64,000 nt of DNA, taken from Phycisphaerales bacterium. Lineage in GTDB: Bacteria; Planctomycetota; Phycisphaerae; Phycisphaerales; UBA1924. Position 1 is the first letter of the stretch, and every line of letters starts with the position of its first letter. Position numbers and translations under genes: made by a program. The notes below the pieces were generated by a model. The model saw nothing but the letters and a program-made list of their open reading frames with translations, was not told where the DNA came from and did no database searches. The DNA is taken from positions 37,927 through 101,926 of the forward strand of contig JADYYE010000096.1 in the NCBI GenBank assembly GCA_020853815.1, read 5' to 3'. Of the stretch, positions 45,717 to 53,940 are shown piece by piece.

Positions 45717-47882
45717 ATGACCAGAGACGAAAATCGTGTGTGCGCCGGTTCTTCCCTGCGCCGGGTGCCCACAACCAAGCCAACCGCGCGGACGACGATC
45801 GCGCTGGCCGCGATGACCGCCTCGGCGTGCATGAGCAGCGCGTCGGCACAGACGAGCCTTGCGGGTGTGTACGCCGACGGCCAGGTGTTCCTGCGTTGGG
45901 AATTGGCCGCGGGCCCGGTGTATACCTACGACCTCTATTCAGCGAACCAGCCGGAAACCGACATCGCCAATATGACGCTGCTGGCGCGGGTGTTCCCGGA
46001 AGAGGCGACGGGCGAGCGGCTGCACAACCTGCAGCCATCCTCGACGCTGCGGGTTCCCAATGGGTCCGGCTACACGACGCTTACGTCGACGCAGGGCGCG
46101 CTGGCATGGACGCCCCACGAGGCGGGCGCCAGATTCTTCGCGGTCGTGGCTAACGGCAGCACAAGCGTGACGACCGACAACCGCGTCTTGGTGAGCTATG
46201 GCTATGACCCGGTCAACGAACCGGTTCAGCCGCACTTCCAATTCCTGGGCACGACCGAGAGCGGATATCCGTACGGCGCGTACGTCGTCTGGGTCGACGG
46301 TCGCGAGGATCCCGAGGATGGGCGTCCCGATTTTCCGGTGATGGCGAGCGCCGCCCGCGGGTGCGTGCCGCATGTGTTCGCGGTGACGTCGCCATTGACC
46401 GGCCTGCCCCCCGGTCCGTACCCCGCCGTGTTCTGCCTGCACGGCGGTGGGGGTATGTATCAGAACTTCATGCCCGGCGATCTGAACCAGGCGGCGATGT
46501 CGATCGAGTTGACCGACGGAATCGTGATCACGCCCGACGACAACCTGTACTGGCAGGCCGGCGCGGCACGGAATTCGAGCGTGACCGCGTGGTTCGGCTA
46601 CGCGCGCCATTTCGATCCGTTCTTCACCGGCGATCGCGGCGATCTGCCCGCCGACGAGATCATCACGAATTACACGAGCCGCCGGGTCTTCTGGATCGCC
46701 GACTGGGCCACCTCTGGCGCCGGGCCCTACAATGTTGATCCGCACCGTGTCTCGGTCATCGGGCACAGCGCCGGGTCGCGCGGTGCGTCGCATCTGTCGC
46801 GCCAGCAGCCCTGGCGATTCAGCGCGGCGGTCTTGCAGTGCGCGCTCTTCAACTTGAACCAGCAGGGCCCGTTCGTAGGCGATTGGTCGCAAAACCTAGC
46901 CACGAACATCATCTCGCCCGACTCCGGGCTGCCCCTCACGTATCAGCAGGTCCAAACGCAGAGCAACCGCCTCAGCCCCGAGCCCTACATTCCATTCACA
47001 CGCGTCTATTCGGGCAAGCGCGACGAAAACGATGCGGGCGCTTGGACGCCCGTGGCACGCGCCGGCCTCGACGCCTGCAACAACTCCCAGCTCGGCATCA
47101 TCGTCAGTTGGGACGAGCGCGAGCACGGCGTGGACAAGTGGGCGTTCGAGTCGCCCGACCTGATCGACGATCCGGCCCACTGCGACCCTTGGCCGGACGT
47201 GGGTCAGTGGATCGCGCCCGTCAAGACGGAGCGGCACGGCTCGCAGTACGTGTCGGATTCCCACCGCAACGACGTGTCGTACCCCGGCTTCTTCGATTGC
47301 GACGAGGACCTGAACACGCCCGGGCGACAGCCCGATCCGGGCTCGGGCGAGCCGTGCGTGTACGACGGCGTCACATGGGGAACCTGGGGTGGATACCTCG
47401 ATTGGAATGCCGCGACCATCGTCGACCAGGCGGATCGCTGGGAATGCACGATGTTCCTGCGCGGTAACTCCGCGGTGTCGATCGACAACGCGCTGGTGCC
47501 GCTCGTGCGTGTCAGCATCGCGCCGCGCCGGACGCAGGGGTTTCATCCGAACGTCGGACAGACGGTGTACTGGGTGCTAAGAGTGCCGGAGAATGGCCCG
47601 GTGACTCAGCACGGACAGGTGACGGCCGATTCGCTCGGCGTCCCCAAGGTCATGGAGCTCCTCATCCCGCGCGAGGACATCGCCAGGGCGCGCCTGATCA
47701 TGGGCACCGTGCCGCAATGCCCGGCCGACTTCAACCACGACGGCTTCGTGAACGGTGATGACTACGACGCCTTCGCCACGTTGTTCGACGCGGCCGATCC
47801 TGGCGCCGACTTCAACCACGACGGCTTCGTGAACGGCGATGACTACGACCTCTTCGCCGAGCACTTCGACGCCGGGTGCTGA
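45717..47882 (+). CDS. Secreted alpha/beta hydrolase with GC-type dockerin tail
   Basis: A 721-residue protein. A long basic n-region and signal core (about 27-44, ending SASAQ) are followed by a fibronectin-like N-terminal part (about 46-160). The alpha/beta hydrolase domain has an oxyanion region FCLHGGGGMYQN near 240 and nucleophile Ser351 in IGHSAGSRGASH, and the likely His lies in DEREHGVDKW. A beta-rich region follows, then the tail (DFNHDGFVNGDDYDAFATLF, DFNHDGFVNGDDYDLFAEHF) ending DAGC. It is probably an extracellular esterase or peptidase-like enzyme; the substrate is unknown. It is one of two members of the block with a recognisable catalytic site. Confidence 0.84.
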   Translation: MTRDENRVCAGSSLRRVPTTKPTARTTIALAAMTASACMSSASAQTSLAGVYADGQVFLRWELAAGPVYTYDLYSANQPETDIANMTLLARVFPEEATGERLHNLQPSSTLRVPNGSGYTTLTSTQGALAWTPHEAGARFFAVVANGSTSVTTDNRVLVSYGYDPVNEPVQPHFQFLGTTESGYPYGAYVVWVDGREDPEDGRPDFPVMASAARGCVPHVFAVTSPLTGLPPGPYPAVFCLHGGGGMYQNFMPGDLNQAAMSIELTDGIVITPDDNLYWQAGAARNSSVTAWFGYARHFDPFFTGDRGDLPADEIITNYTSRRVFWIADWATSGAGPYNVDPHRVSVIGHSAGSRGASHLSRQQPWRFSAAVLQCALFNLNQQGPFVGDWSQNLATNIISPDSGLPLTYQQVQTQSNRLSPEPYIPFTRVYSGKRDENDAGAWTPVARAGLDACNNSQLGIIVSWDEREHGVDKWAFESPDLIDDPAHCDPWPDVGQWIAPVKTERHGSQYVSDSHRNDVSYPGFFDCDEDLNTPGRQPDPGSGEPCVYDGVTWGTWGGYLDWNAATIVDQADRWECTMFLRGNSAVSIDNALVPLVRVSIAPRRTQGFHPNVGQTVYWVLRVPENGPVTQHGQVTADSLGVPKVMELLIPREDIARARLIMGTVPQCPADFNHDGFVNGDDYDAFATLFDAADPGADFNHDGFVNGDDYDLFAEHFDAGC

Positions 47883-47897
47883 AGCGCGGCGCGGGTT

Positions 47898-49184
47898 TCA
47901 GGGCTTGGGCCGCAAGTCGAACCGGCGGCTCAGCGTGGTCGCGATCGGCGGGAACGACATCTCGAAGCGCGAGCCGACGAAGTCCGTGATCGGGACGCCC
48001 AGGCGGGTCGTCACGTCCTCGACGAGGTTGGTGTACCACGGGATGGAGGGCGCGAGCGTGCCCTCGATTCCGGCGGGCAGGAGTGTCGGCGCCTCCGCGA
48101 TCGGCAGCGACTGGCGTGCAAAGTCGCTCTCAGGGCTCGCGTGGGGGAACGCGAGGCGGTCGAGAAGCTGCGCCGGCGGTGGCGCTTCCATGTTCATCGA
48201 GCGATGCACATACATGTCGAACATCACGCGCTCGACGGGCGTGGTGAGCAGCACCATGAAGCCCGCGGTGTCCGGCGTCTCGGAGTAGCGCGGGTAGATG
48301 TGGCGAAGGTGCGTACCGAAGACGCAGGTGGTGAGGCCCTCGTTACCGACCGGACCGGCCGCCAATTCGAATCGCTTGTAGCTCCCGGATTCGACCACGC
48401 GGATGTCGGGCAGCGACGGCGTGCAGAACCTCTTGATGAGCTGGAGCTGTCCCTCGTCCGCGCCCTCCGGGTCAAGAGGCGTCTTGAGCAGCTTCGCCGC
48501 GTCGCCCGTCGCGGTGTGCAGCGCTTCATAGCTGAGGGGCCAGGGCTTGGGGCTCAGGCGACGAAAGCCGACAAAGCCGGTGACGTGCCCCGCGTTGAGC
48601 ATGTCGGGATCGTCGGGCGATGGGAAAACGAAGACCGACACGAACCGCGTCTGGGCCTGCACGCCCCACACGCCGCACGCGCCGTCGAACAGCTGGCGCC
48701 GCGCTTTCGACGCCTCGTTGCCCGCATTGACCGGGCTGCGGTTCACCATCATCATCGCCAGCGTCTTGCGATCGCCGGTACAGGAAGAGAGCACGCTCTC
48801 GAAGCGCTCGAACGCCGCCGCGGCCTTGGCGATCGCCTCTTCGGGAACGGCCCGAGCGCGGCAGGCGTCAAAGAACTTGGTCATGCTCGCGGGTCCGGGC
48901 AGGTCCGTGACCGCGGGTGTGGGGTCCGACTCGCGGACGATGCGAGTCAGCCGCCACGCCAGGCCGCGGCTGATTCCCAAGTCGCGTGCGGGCTCGCGCG
49001 TCTTGGTGGGGTCAACGCCCGCGAGAGCGAAAAGGCTACCGATCTGGCCGCGCAGCGATTGGAACTCGGCCAAAAGCGACGAGAACGAGGTTTTCGCCTG
49101 ACCCATCGGAGGGGGAGCGAGCGGTGTTGGAGTGTCGATTGATTTCATGTTCGATGTCTGTACGCAGATTGCCTGAGTCATCAT
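47898..49184 (-). CDS. Hypothetical protein, possible N-terminal helix-turn-helix
   Basis: A 428-residue soluble protein without signal peptide, encoded against the direction of the GC-dockerin block. Residues about 60-85 (REPARDLGISRGLAWRLTRI) look like a helix-turn-helix. The rest is an alpha/beta body I do not recognise (LPDIRVVESGSYKRFELAAG, TTPVERVMFDMYVHRSMNM). Start codons at 49184, 49181 and 49148 are all possible and none has a ribosome binding site. The dyad-rich 160-base gap to the PEP-CTERM-like gene would suit an autoregulated divergent promoter. A regulator role is only an inference. Confidence 0.6.
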   Translation of the reverse strand: MMTQAICVQTSNMKSIDTPTPLAPPPMGQAKTSFSSLLAEFQSLRGQIGSLFALAGVDPTKTREPARDLGISRGLAWRLTRIVRESDPTPAVTDLPGPASMTKFFDACRARAVPEEAIAKAAAAFERFESVLSSCTGDRKTLAMMMVNRSPVNAGNEASKARRQLFDGACGVWGVQAQTRFVSVFVFPSPDDPDMLNAGHVTGFVGFRRLSPKPWPLSYEALHTATGDAAKLLKTPLDPEGADEGQLQLIKRFCTPSLPDIRVVESGSYKRFELAAGPVGNEGLTTCVFGTHLRHIYPRYSETPDTAGFMVLLTTPVERVMFDMYVHRSMNMEAPPPAQLLDRLAFPHASPESDFARQSLPIAEAPTLLPAGIEGTLAPSIPWYTNLVEDVTTRLGVPITDFVGSRFEMSFPPIATTLSRRFDLRPKP

Positions 49185-49225
49185 AGCCGAAGGCGGTCGG
49201 GAATGCGACGGAACGTCATCAAAAA

Positions 49226-49269
49226 TGTCACACGGGACACTTGACGTGACACATCGTGTCCGTTATCGT
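49226..49269 (+). promoter_or_regulatory. Promoter with overlapping dyads before the PEP-CTERM-like gene
   Basis: -35 TTGACG (49241-49246), a 17-base spacer and -10 TATCGT (49264-49269). Two inverted repeats overlap it: TGTCAC/GTGACA (49226-49231 and 49246-49251) and GGACAC/GTGTCC (49235-49240 and 49256-49261). This arrangement is typical of a repressor operator covering the -35 region and spacer. Confidence 0.55.
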
Positions 49270-49344
49270 GCGATGAGTCGGGTGCCCGACGCCCTTTTCC
49301 GAGGGTTGAACAGGTGGAATCGAAAGTAGATGGGGAGAGTTCAC

Positions 49345-49980
49345 ATGCGCCGCGTTCTTATTTCGTCTGGTATCGCCCTTGCCATGGCCGCCGCCGCCAA
49401 CGCCGGGGTGTCCGTCACTTACACCGCCAGCGCCCCTTCGTACGGCACGGCGCTGAACTTCGATGAGTCGGGCGGCCCGACCGGTGCGCTCGTCGGTAAC
49501 GAGTGGACCGGCTACGGGATCTCCAGCCTGATCAGCGGCAATCTCGACGGTGGATTCGTCGGCGATCTCAACTCCATTCTCGGCGTCACCTGGCTCGGCA
49601 CGGGCAACGCCTGGGCCGGCGCGTGGGGCGGCTTCATGAACTTCTCGCAAGACCTCACCGAGTTCTCCTGCCAGTACTGGGATGACTCGGGCCCGGCGAC
49701 CATCTTCAGCGGCGGCGCGATCGTTGTCGCGTTGAATGACGGCGTCGAGGTCGGCAGCTTCTTCATCGACAACCCGACGTGGGGCGACACGGGTCCGACG
49801 TGGGTCAACATCACGACCGACTCTGGTTCGACCTTCGACGAGGTCCGCTTCGTCGGTTTCGGCTGGATCGGGCCAACCGCGGTGATCGACAACCTGTCTT
49901 GGAACGCCGTTCCCGCGCCGGCGTCGGCGGGCGTGCTCGCCCTTGCCGGTATGTTCGGTGCGCGGCGTCGTCGCGCCTGA
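49345..49980 (+). CDS. PEP-CTERM-like secreted protein
   Basis: A 211-residue protein with a signal peptide (about 1-20, AAAANAG), a beta-rich body of about 165 residues and a C-terminal sorting signal: VPAPASAG, a hydrophobic stretch VLALAGMFG and a basic end ARRRRA. This is the PEP-CTERM/exosortase pattern in the PAPA-type variant seen in planctomycetes. The body contains repeated GWIGPT/GWLGTG-like turns and no catalytic motif. GGGGAGAG precedes the ATG. No exosortase is in the window. It is the only protein in the block using this signal. Confidence 0.78.
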   Translation: MRRVLISSGIALAMAAAANAGVSVTYTASAPSYGTALNFDESGGPTGALVGNEWTGYGISSLISGNLDGGFVGDLNSILGVTWLGTGNAWAGAWGGFMNFSQDLTEFSCQYWDDSGPATIFSGGAIVVALNDGVEVGSFFIDNPTWGDTGPTWVNITTDSGSTFDEVRFVGFGWIGPTAVIDNLSWNAVPAPASAGVLALAGMFGARRRRA

Positions 49981-50097
49981 ACGGGTTCCCTGGTCTCACT
50001 CCTTCTCAATCAAGTCGGCCCGGCGCTGGCGCGTCGGGCCGGCATTCGGCCCCCCACGCACAAACAGCCGCGAGCGTCCGCTCGCACGGAGATCATC

Positions 50098-52029
50098 ATG
50101 ACTCGTACACGTTCCGTGGCCGCACTTCTCTCGGCGCTCATCACGTCCGCGGCGTGGGCCCAGCCCACCCTCATCGTGACCGGGATGATCTCGGAAGACA
50201 TGACGTCCGACGGGCAGGGAGTGGTCGGCGCGATCTACAACGCGGCGGTCGGTCGGTACTACATCACCCGCTATTTCCTGGGCTCGGGTGCCGAGAACAC
50301 GGGCGGCGACTGGGAGGACGGGCGCACCCGCGCTTCCGACGACGGCGCGATGATCGTGTGGGGCACGCGGAACCGCGAGGGGCTTGGCGGCCTGCCGACC
50401 AGCGGCAACACGCCGCACCTGTGGAACCCCGCGACGGGCATCGAGAACATCGGCACCGTGCCCGGCGGCAACAAGTGCGACGCCTTCCAGAACAGCGCCA
50501 ACGACATCTCGTCCGATGGGCGGTATGTCGTGGGCGGCGCCTACACGGAGCGCCTCTGCGGACCGTATCGCGCGTGGGTCTACGACACCATGACCGGTGA
50601 CTACGAAATCCTCCCCGTGAGCGTGACGCAGGACGGCACGACGGCTCGCGCGACGCGCGCCGATTCGATCAGCGCCGACGGCACGGTGGTTATCGGTTAC
50701 GACGAGAACTTCAGTGATGACCTTGGCTACAGCGCGCGACGGGCCGTGGTGTGGCGCAAGGTCGCGGGTGTCTGGGAGCAGACCCTGATCGACCCCTATG
50801 GCGGCGAACTGATCGCGATCTCGGCGGACGGCGACCACATCGTCGGCCGCTACAGCGAAGACGCGATGGACCTGGTCTTTGGGACGACCTCGCGCCTTCC
50901 CGTCCGCTGGAATTGGGACGGGAACGAGTGGGTTCCGCAGAACCTGGGCGGCGACGTGTCGATGATCCCCTACGCCATCAGCGCCGACGGCGGTACGGTT
51001 GTCGGCGGGCAAGGCTATGGCTTCATCTGGCGCACGGACATCAACGGCGGCGTCGCCATGGAACTGAACGCCTACCTGAGCACGCTCGGATGGTCGATCC
51101 CTGATATCTCGCTCGCCAGCTACTTCGGCATGGCGGGGCTGGGCGTCAGCGCCGACGGAACCAAGATCCTCGCGGCGTTCCTCGACGAGCGCGACCCGTG
51201 CCTGTTGACCGGCTTCTCGGGCATCGTCGACCTCACCGGCACAACGCCCTGCGAGCCGGTCCGCATCAATCTCGATCCGCTCTCGCAGGTGAACACCGCG
51301 CCCGATCAGGTGTACGGCGACACGTTCAACGTGTTTGCGTCGGGTTCCGGGCCGCTGAACTATCAGTGGCAGGAAGAGACCTCGCCCGGCGTGTGGACCA
51401 ACCTTGTCGACGACAATTGTGCGAAGGTTCTCTCCAAGGACTTTGACATCAAGGGCGCCACCACGTCGCAGCTTCGCATCGGGCGCAAGACGCCCAGCAA
51501 CTGGGGCGGCACATACCGATGCGTCGTCACGGGAGTCTGCGGGAACGTGACCAGCGCCCCGGCGACGCTCGCGCTCTGCTCGCCCCCCGGCGTCGCGGAG
51601 CAGCCGCAGGATGTCAGCGCCGCGGCCGGTGACACCGTCATGTTCGATGCGATGGGCTCCGGCGGCGGGCTTTACTCGTTCCAGTGGCGTCGCAACGGCA
51701 CGCCGCTGGCGGATGGTCCGACCGGGACCGGTTCCATCGTCGCCGGCTTCGATCTGCCGACGCTCACGGTTTCCAATATCTCTGCCGCGGACGTGGCGCT
51801 GTACGACTGCGTGATCACCAACCCCTGCGACGACGTGACGACAGCGCCGGCGTCGCTGATGCTGTGCCTGGCCGACTTTGACGGCAACGGCTTTGTCAAC
51901 GGCGACGACTACGACGCCTTCGCGACGCTCTTCGACATCGCCGACCCCGGCGCGGACATTAACAACGACGGTTTCGTCAACGGCGACGACTACGACCTCT
52001 TCGCGGAGCACTTCGACGCCGGGTGCTGA
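50098..52029 (+). CDS. Secreted HAF-repeat/Ig-like protein with GC-type dockerin tail
   Basis: A 643-residue protein. A signal peptide (about 1-22, SAAWAQ) is followed by HAF-type repeats, each with a motif like ISSDGRYVVGG, ISADGTVVIGY, ISADGDHIVGR and ISADGGTVVGG (about 90-390), forming a likely propeller. Two Ig-like domains follow (about 405-500 and 505-590), then tail hands DFDGNGFVNGDDYDAFATLF and DINNDGFVNGDDYDLFAEHF ending DAGC. A GC-rich hairpin (arms 50016-50021 and 50036-50041) lies between it and the PEP-CTERM-like gene. Confidence 0.85.
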   Translation: MTRTRSVAALLSALITSAAWAQPTLIVTGMISEDMTSDGQGVVGAIYNAAVGRYYITRYFLGSGAENTGGDWEDGRTRASDDGAMIVWGTRNREGLGGLPTSGNTPHLWNPATGIENIGTVPGGNKCDAFQNSANDISSDGRYVVGGAYTERLCGPYRAWVYDTMTGDYEILPVSVTQDGTTARATRADSISADGTVVIGYDENFSDDLGYSARRAVVWRKVAGVWEQTLIDPYGGELIAISADGDHIVGRYSEDAMDLVFGTTSRLPVRWNWDGNEWVPQNLGGDVSMIPYAISADGGTVVGGQGYGFIWRTDINGGVAMELNAYLSTLGWSIPDISLASYFGMAGLGVSADGTKILAAFLDERDPCLLTGFSGIVDLTGTTPCEPVRINLDPLSQVNTAPDQVYGDTFNVFASGSGPLNYQWQEETSPGVWTNLVDDNCAKVLSKDFDIKGATTSQLRIGRKTPSNWGGTYRCVVTGVCGNVTSAPATLALCSPPGVAEQPQDVSAAAGDTVMFDAMGSGGGLYSFQWRRNGTPLADGPTGTGSIVAGFDLPTLTVSNISAADVALYDCVITNPCDDVTTAPASLMLCLADFDGNGFVNGDDYDAFATLFDIADPGADINNDGFVNGDDYDLFAEHFDAGC

Positions 52030-52065
52030 ACGGCGTCCGAAAACGCACAATCGAGGAGAGATTGC

Positions 52066-52094
52066 TTCCGCTTCTGGGGTTTTCCCTGTAAGCT
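52066..52094 (+). promoter_or_regulatory. Predicted promoter of the YWTD-propeller GC-dockerin gene
   Basis: -35 TTCCGC (52066-52071, weak), a 17-base spacer and -10 TAAGCT (52089-52094), with AAGGAG at 52129-52134 before the ATG at 52141. Confidence 0.4.
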
Positions 52095-52140
52095 GTCGAT
52101 CCAGTATTGACCTCGCAATCGACGCACCAAGGAGTCCCAG

Positions 52141-53754
52141 ATGCTGATTCGTTCCCTTGTCGCGGTCGCCGGGATGGCGGCCGGCGTGGCCAGCGCCCAA
52201 ACCGACGTCTACGTCGCGCTCTTTGAGTTCAACAACGGCCGCGTGGCGGCGGTGGGGGCCGATGGGACCAACCCGCGCATTCACTTCGCGCTCCCGACCA
52301 CATACTGGCTTCCCAATGGGCTGGCGTATGCGGCGTCGTCCGGGCAGTTCTACCTGGGGCACCTCGGCACGCCCAGCACGATCTTTCGCACGGATTCCGC
52401 CGGGGGCGGGCTGACGGTGCTGAACAACTTCACGGGCAACGTGCGCGGATCGTCGCTCGATGCCTCGGGTCGCATCTACTTCGCGGACGGCAACAAGCTC
52501 CGGCGCGTCAACGCGGACGGCTCGGGGCTTATCACGCTTTTTACCTCGACCGGGAGTTGGAGCATCGGCGCGCCCAAGGTCGACGCGACCAACGGGCATG
52601 TCTACTTCGGCGATCAGGGCGAGATTCGCCGGACCAACCTGAATGGCGGGAATCTCAAGACGCTGGTGCGCGGGCGGGCGCAGGTCAAGGCCGTGGCGCT
52701 GGACGTCGCCGCGGGCCGCATCTATTTCTGCGACTCCGATACCAACAGTGACTACATCGGGCGCGCGAACCTGGACGGGAGCGGGATCATCATGCTCTAT
52801 GACAACTCGCCGAGCGTGGCGGTGTCGAGCGGCCTGAACGATCTGGCGCTGGTGCCCTCGCACAATGTCATCGCCTTCATCGACGACGTGAACCGCGTGG
52901 TGCGGACGATCCCGATCGCGGGCGGCACGGCGACGACGATCTACACGGCGCCCGGGAGCGCCTATCCCACGTTCCTGGCGCTTTCAACCGGCGAACCCCC
53001 GCAGGCGCTCCGCGACTGCAACGGGAACGGCATCGCCGACGACGTGGACATCGCCGGCGGCGCGCCCGATTGCGACAACAACGGTGCGATTGACACCTGC
53101 CAGGCCAGCGCGTGCGTGACCAGGAATCTCTTGCTGGACAACGGCGACGATGCCGCCGACGGCTCCGGGCGCTCCGTGACCTCCTTCTGGAAGGCGTATC
53201 AGCCCTTCGATGTCCCCGCGCAGGGCTGGGCTGTCAGCGAGCTAGGACTCGACGGCTATACCTACAACTTCCATGACGGCCAAGGATTTGCGGCCGAGGT
53301 TTTCGCCGACGACGGCACGGGCGAGGCGCCGCACGAGCTTGCACCCATCGCGTCGATCACCGGAAACTTCCAGTTCAACGCCGTGCTTGAGAACTGGGTG
53401 TATCTCCCGCTGCAGGCGCAGCTCCCGCAGGGCCGTTACTGGCTCCGCCTCTCGGGCGTGGCCTCATCGACCTATGTATCGACGGCGAATTACGGCACGT
53501 CGGGCCTGGGCTCGCGCACGCGCGGCGGGAGCAACTCGCTCTCGCAGCCCGGTCGATCCATGGCGGTGCGCATCGTCGGCTCGCTCGGCTGCCCCGCCGA
53601 CTTCAATCACGATGGCTTCGTGAACGGCGACGACTTCGACGCCTTCGCCACGCTCTTCGACATCGCCGATCCGGGCGCGGATTTCAACCATGACGGCTTT
53701 GTGAACGGCGACGACTACGACGCGTTCGCCTCGCGCTTCGAGGCGGGGTGCTGA
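52141..53754 (+). CDS. Secreted YWTD-like propeller protein with GC-type dockerin tail
   Basis: A 537-residue protein. A signal peptide (about 1-19, VASAQ) is followed by a six-bladed propeller of the LDL-receptor class B/DUF5050 kind (GRIYFADGNKLRRVNADGSG, GHVYFGDQGEIRRTNLNGGN, GRIYFCDSDTNSDYIGRANL). A calcium-binding linker (DCNGNGIADDVDI, DCDNNGAIDTCQA) leads to a jelly-roll domain (about 330-470). The tail hands are DFNHDGFVNGDDFDAFATLF and DFNHDGFVNGDDYDAFASRF, ending EAGC. AAGGAG six bases before the ATG fixes the start. A GGCATC-type repeat follows the stop. Confidence 0.85.
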   Translation: MLIRSLVAVAGMAAGVASAQTDVYVALFEFNNGRVAAVGADGTNPRIHFALPTTYWLPNGLAYAASSGQFYLGHLGTPSTIFRTDSAGGGLTVLNNFTGNVRGSSLDASGRIYFADGNKLRRVNADGSGLITLFTSTGSWSIGAPKVDATNGHVYFGDQGEIRRTNLNGGNLKTLVRGRAQVKAVALDVAAGRIYFCDSDTNSDYIGRANLDGSGIIMLYDNSPSVAVSSGLNDLALVPSHNVIAFIDDVNRVVRTIPIAGGTATTIYTAPGSAYPTFLALSTGEPPQALRDCNGNGIADDVDIAGGAPDCDNNGAIDTCQASACVTRNLLLDNGDDAADGSGRSVTSFWKAYQPFDVPAQGWAVSELGLDGYTYNFHDGQGFAAEVFADDGTGEAPHELAPIASITGNFQFNAVLENWVYLPLQAQLPQGRYWLRLSGVASSTYVSTANYGTSGLGSRTRGGSNSLSQPGRSMAVRIVGSLGCPADFNHDGFVNGDDFDAFATLFDIADPGADFNHDGFVNGDDYDAFASRFEAGC

Positions 53755-53758
53755 GGCG

Positions 53759-53861
53759 CGGGCATCGGGCAACACGGACCGGGAATTAGAGCGGATTCGC
53801 TTGGAGTCGGGCGTCATGTCGCACGCCCAGGCAATGGGCAATAGGGAATGGGCAATGGGAA
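53759..53861. repeat. GGCATC and GGGCAAT repeats after a GC-dockerin gene
   Basis: GGGCATCGGGCAAC-type sequence lies at 53759-53787 and about four GGGCAAT/GGGAAT units at 53828-53861, between the convergent ends of the YWTD-propeller and FG-GAP genes. Confidence 0.65.
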
Positions 53862-53940
53862 GACGCGCCACTTGAAGTGAAACCGATCTAGGTCACCATG
53901 AGACCACGCCATCCGGTCGGCGGGGATCCGCGACTCGAAT

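Noticed and set aside
49996..52863. 955-residue minus-strand frame
   Set aside because: It lies opposite a signal-peptide/HAF/dockerin gene and the start of another; composition is typical of antisense frames.
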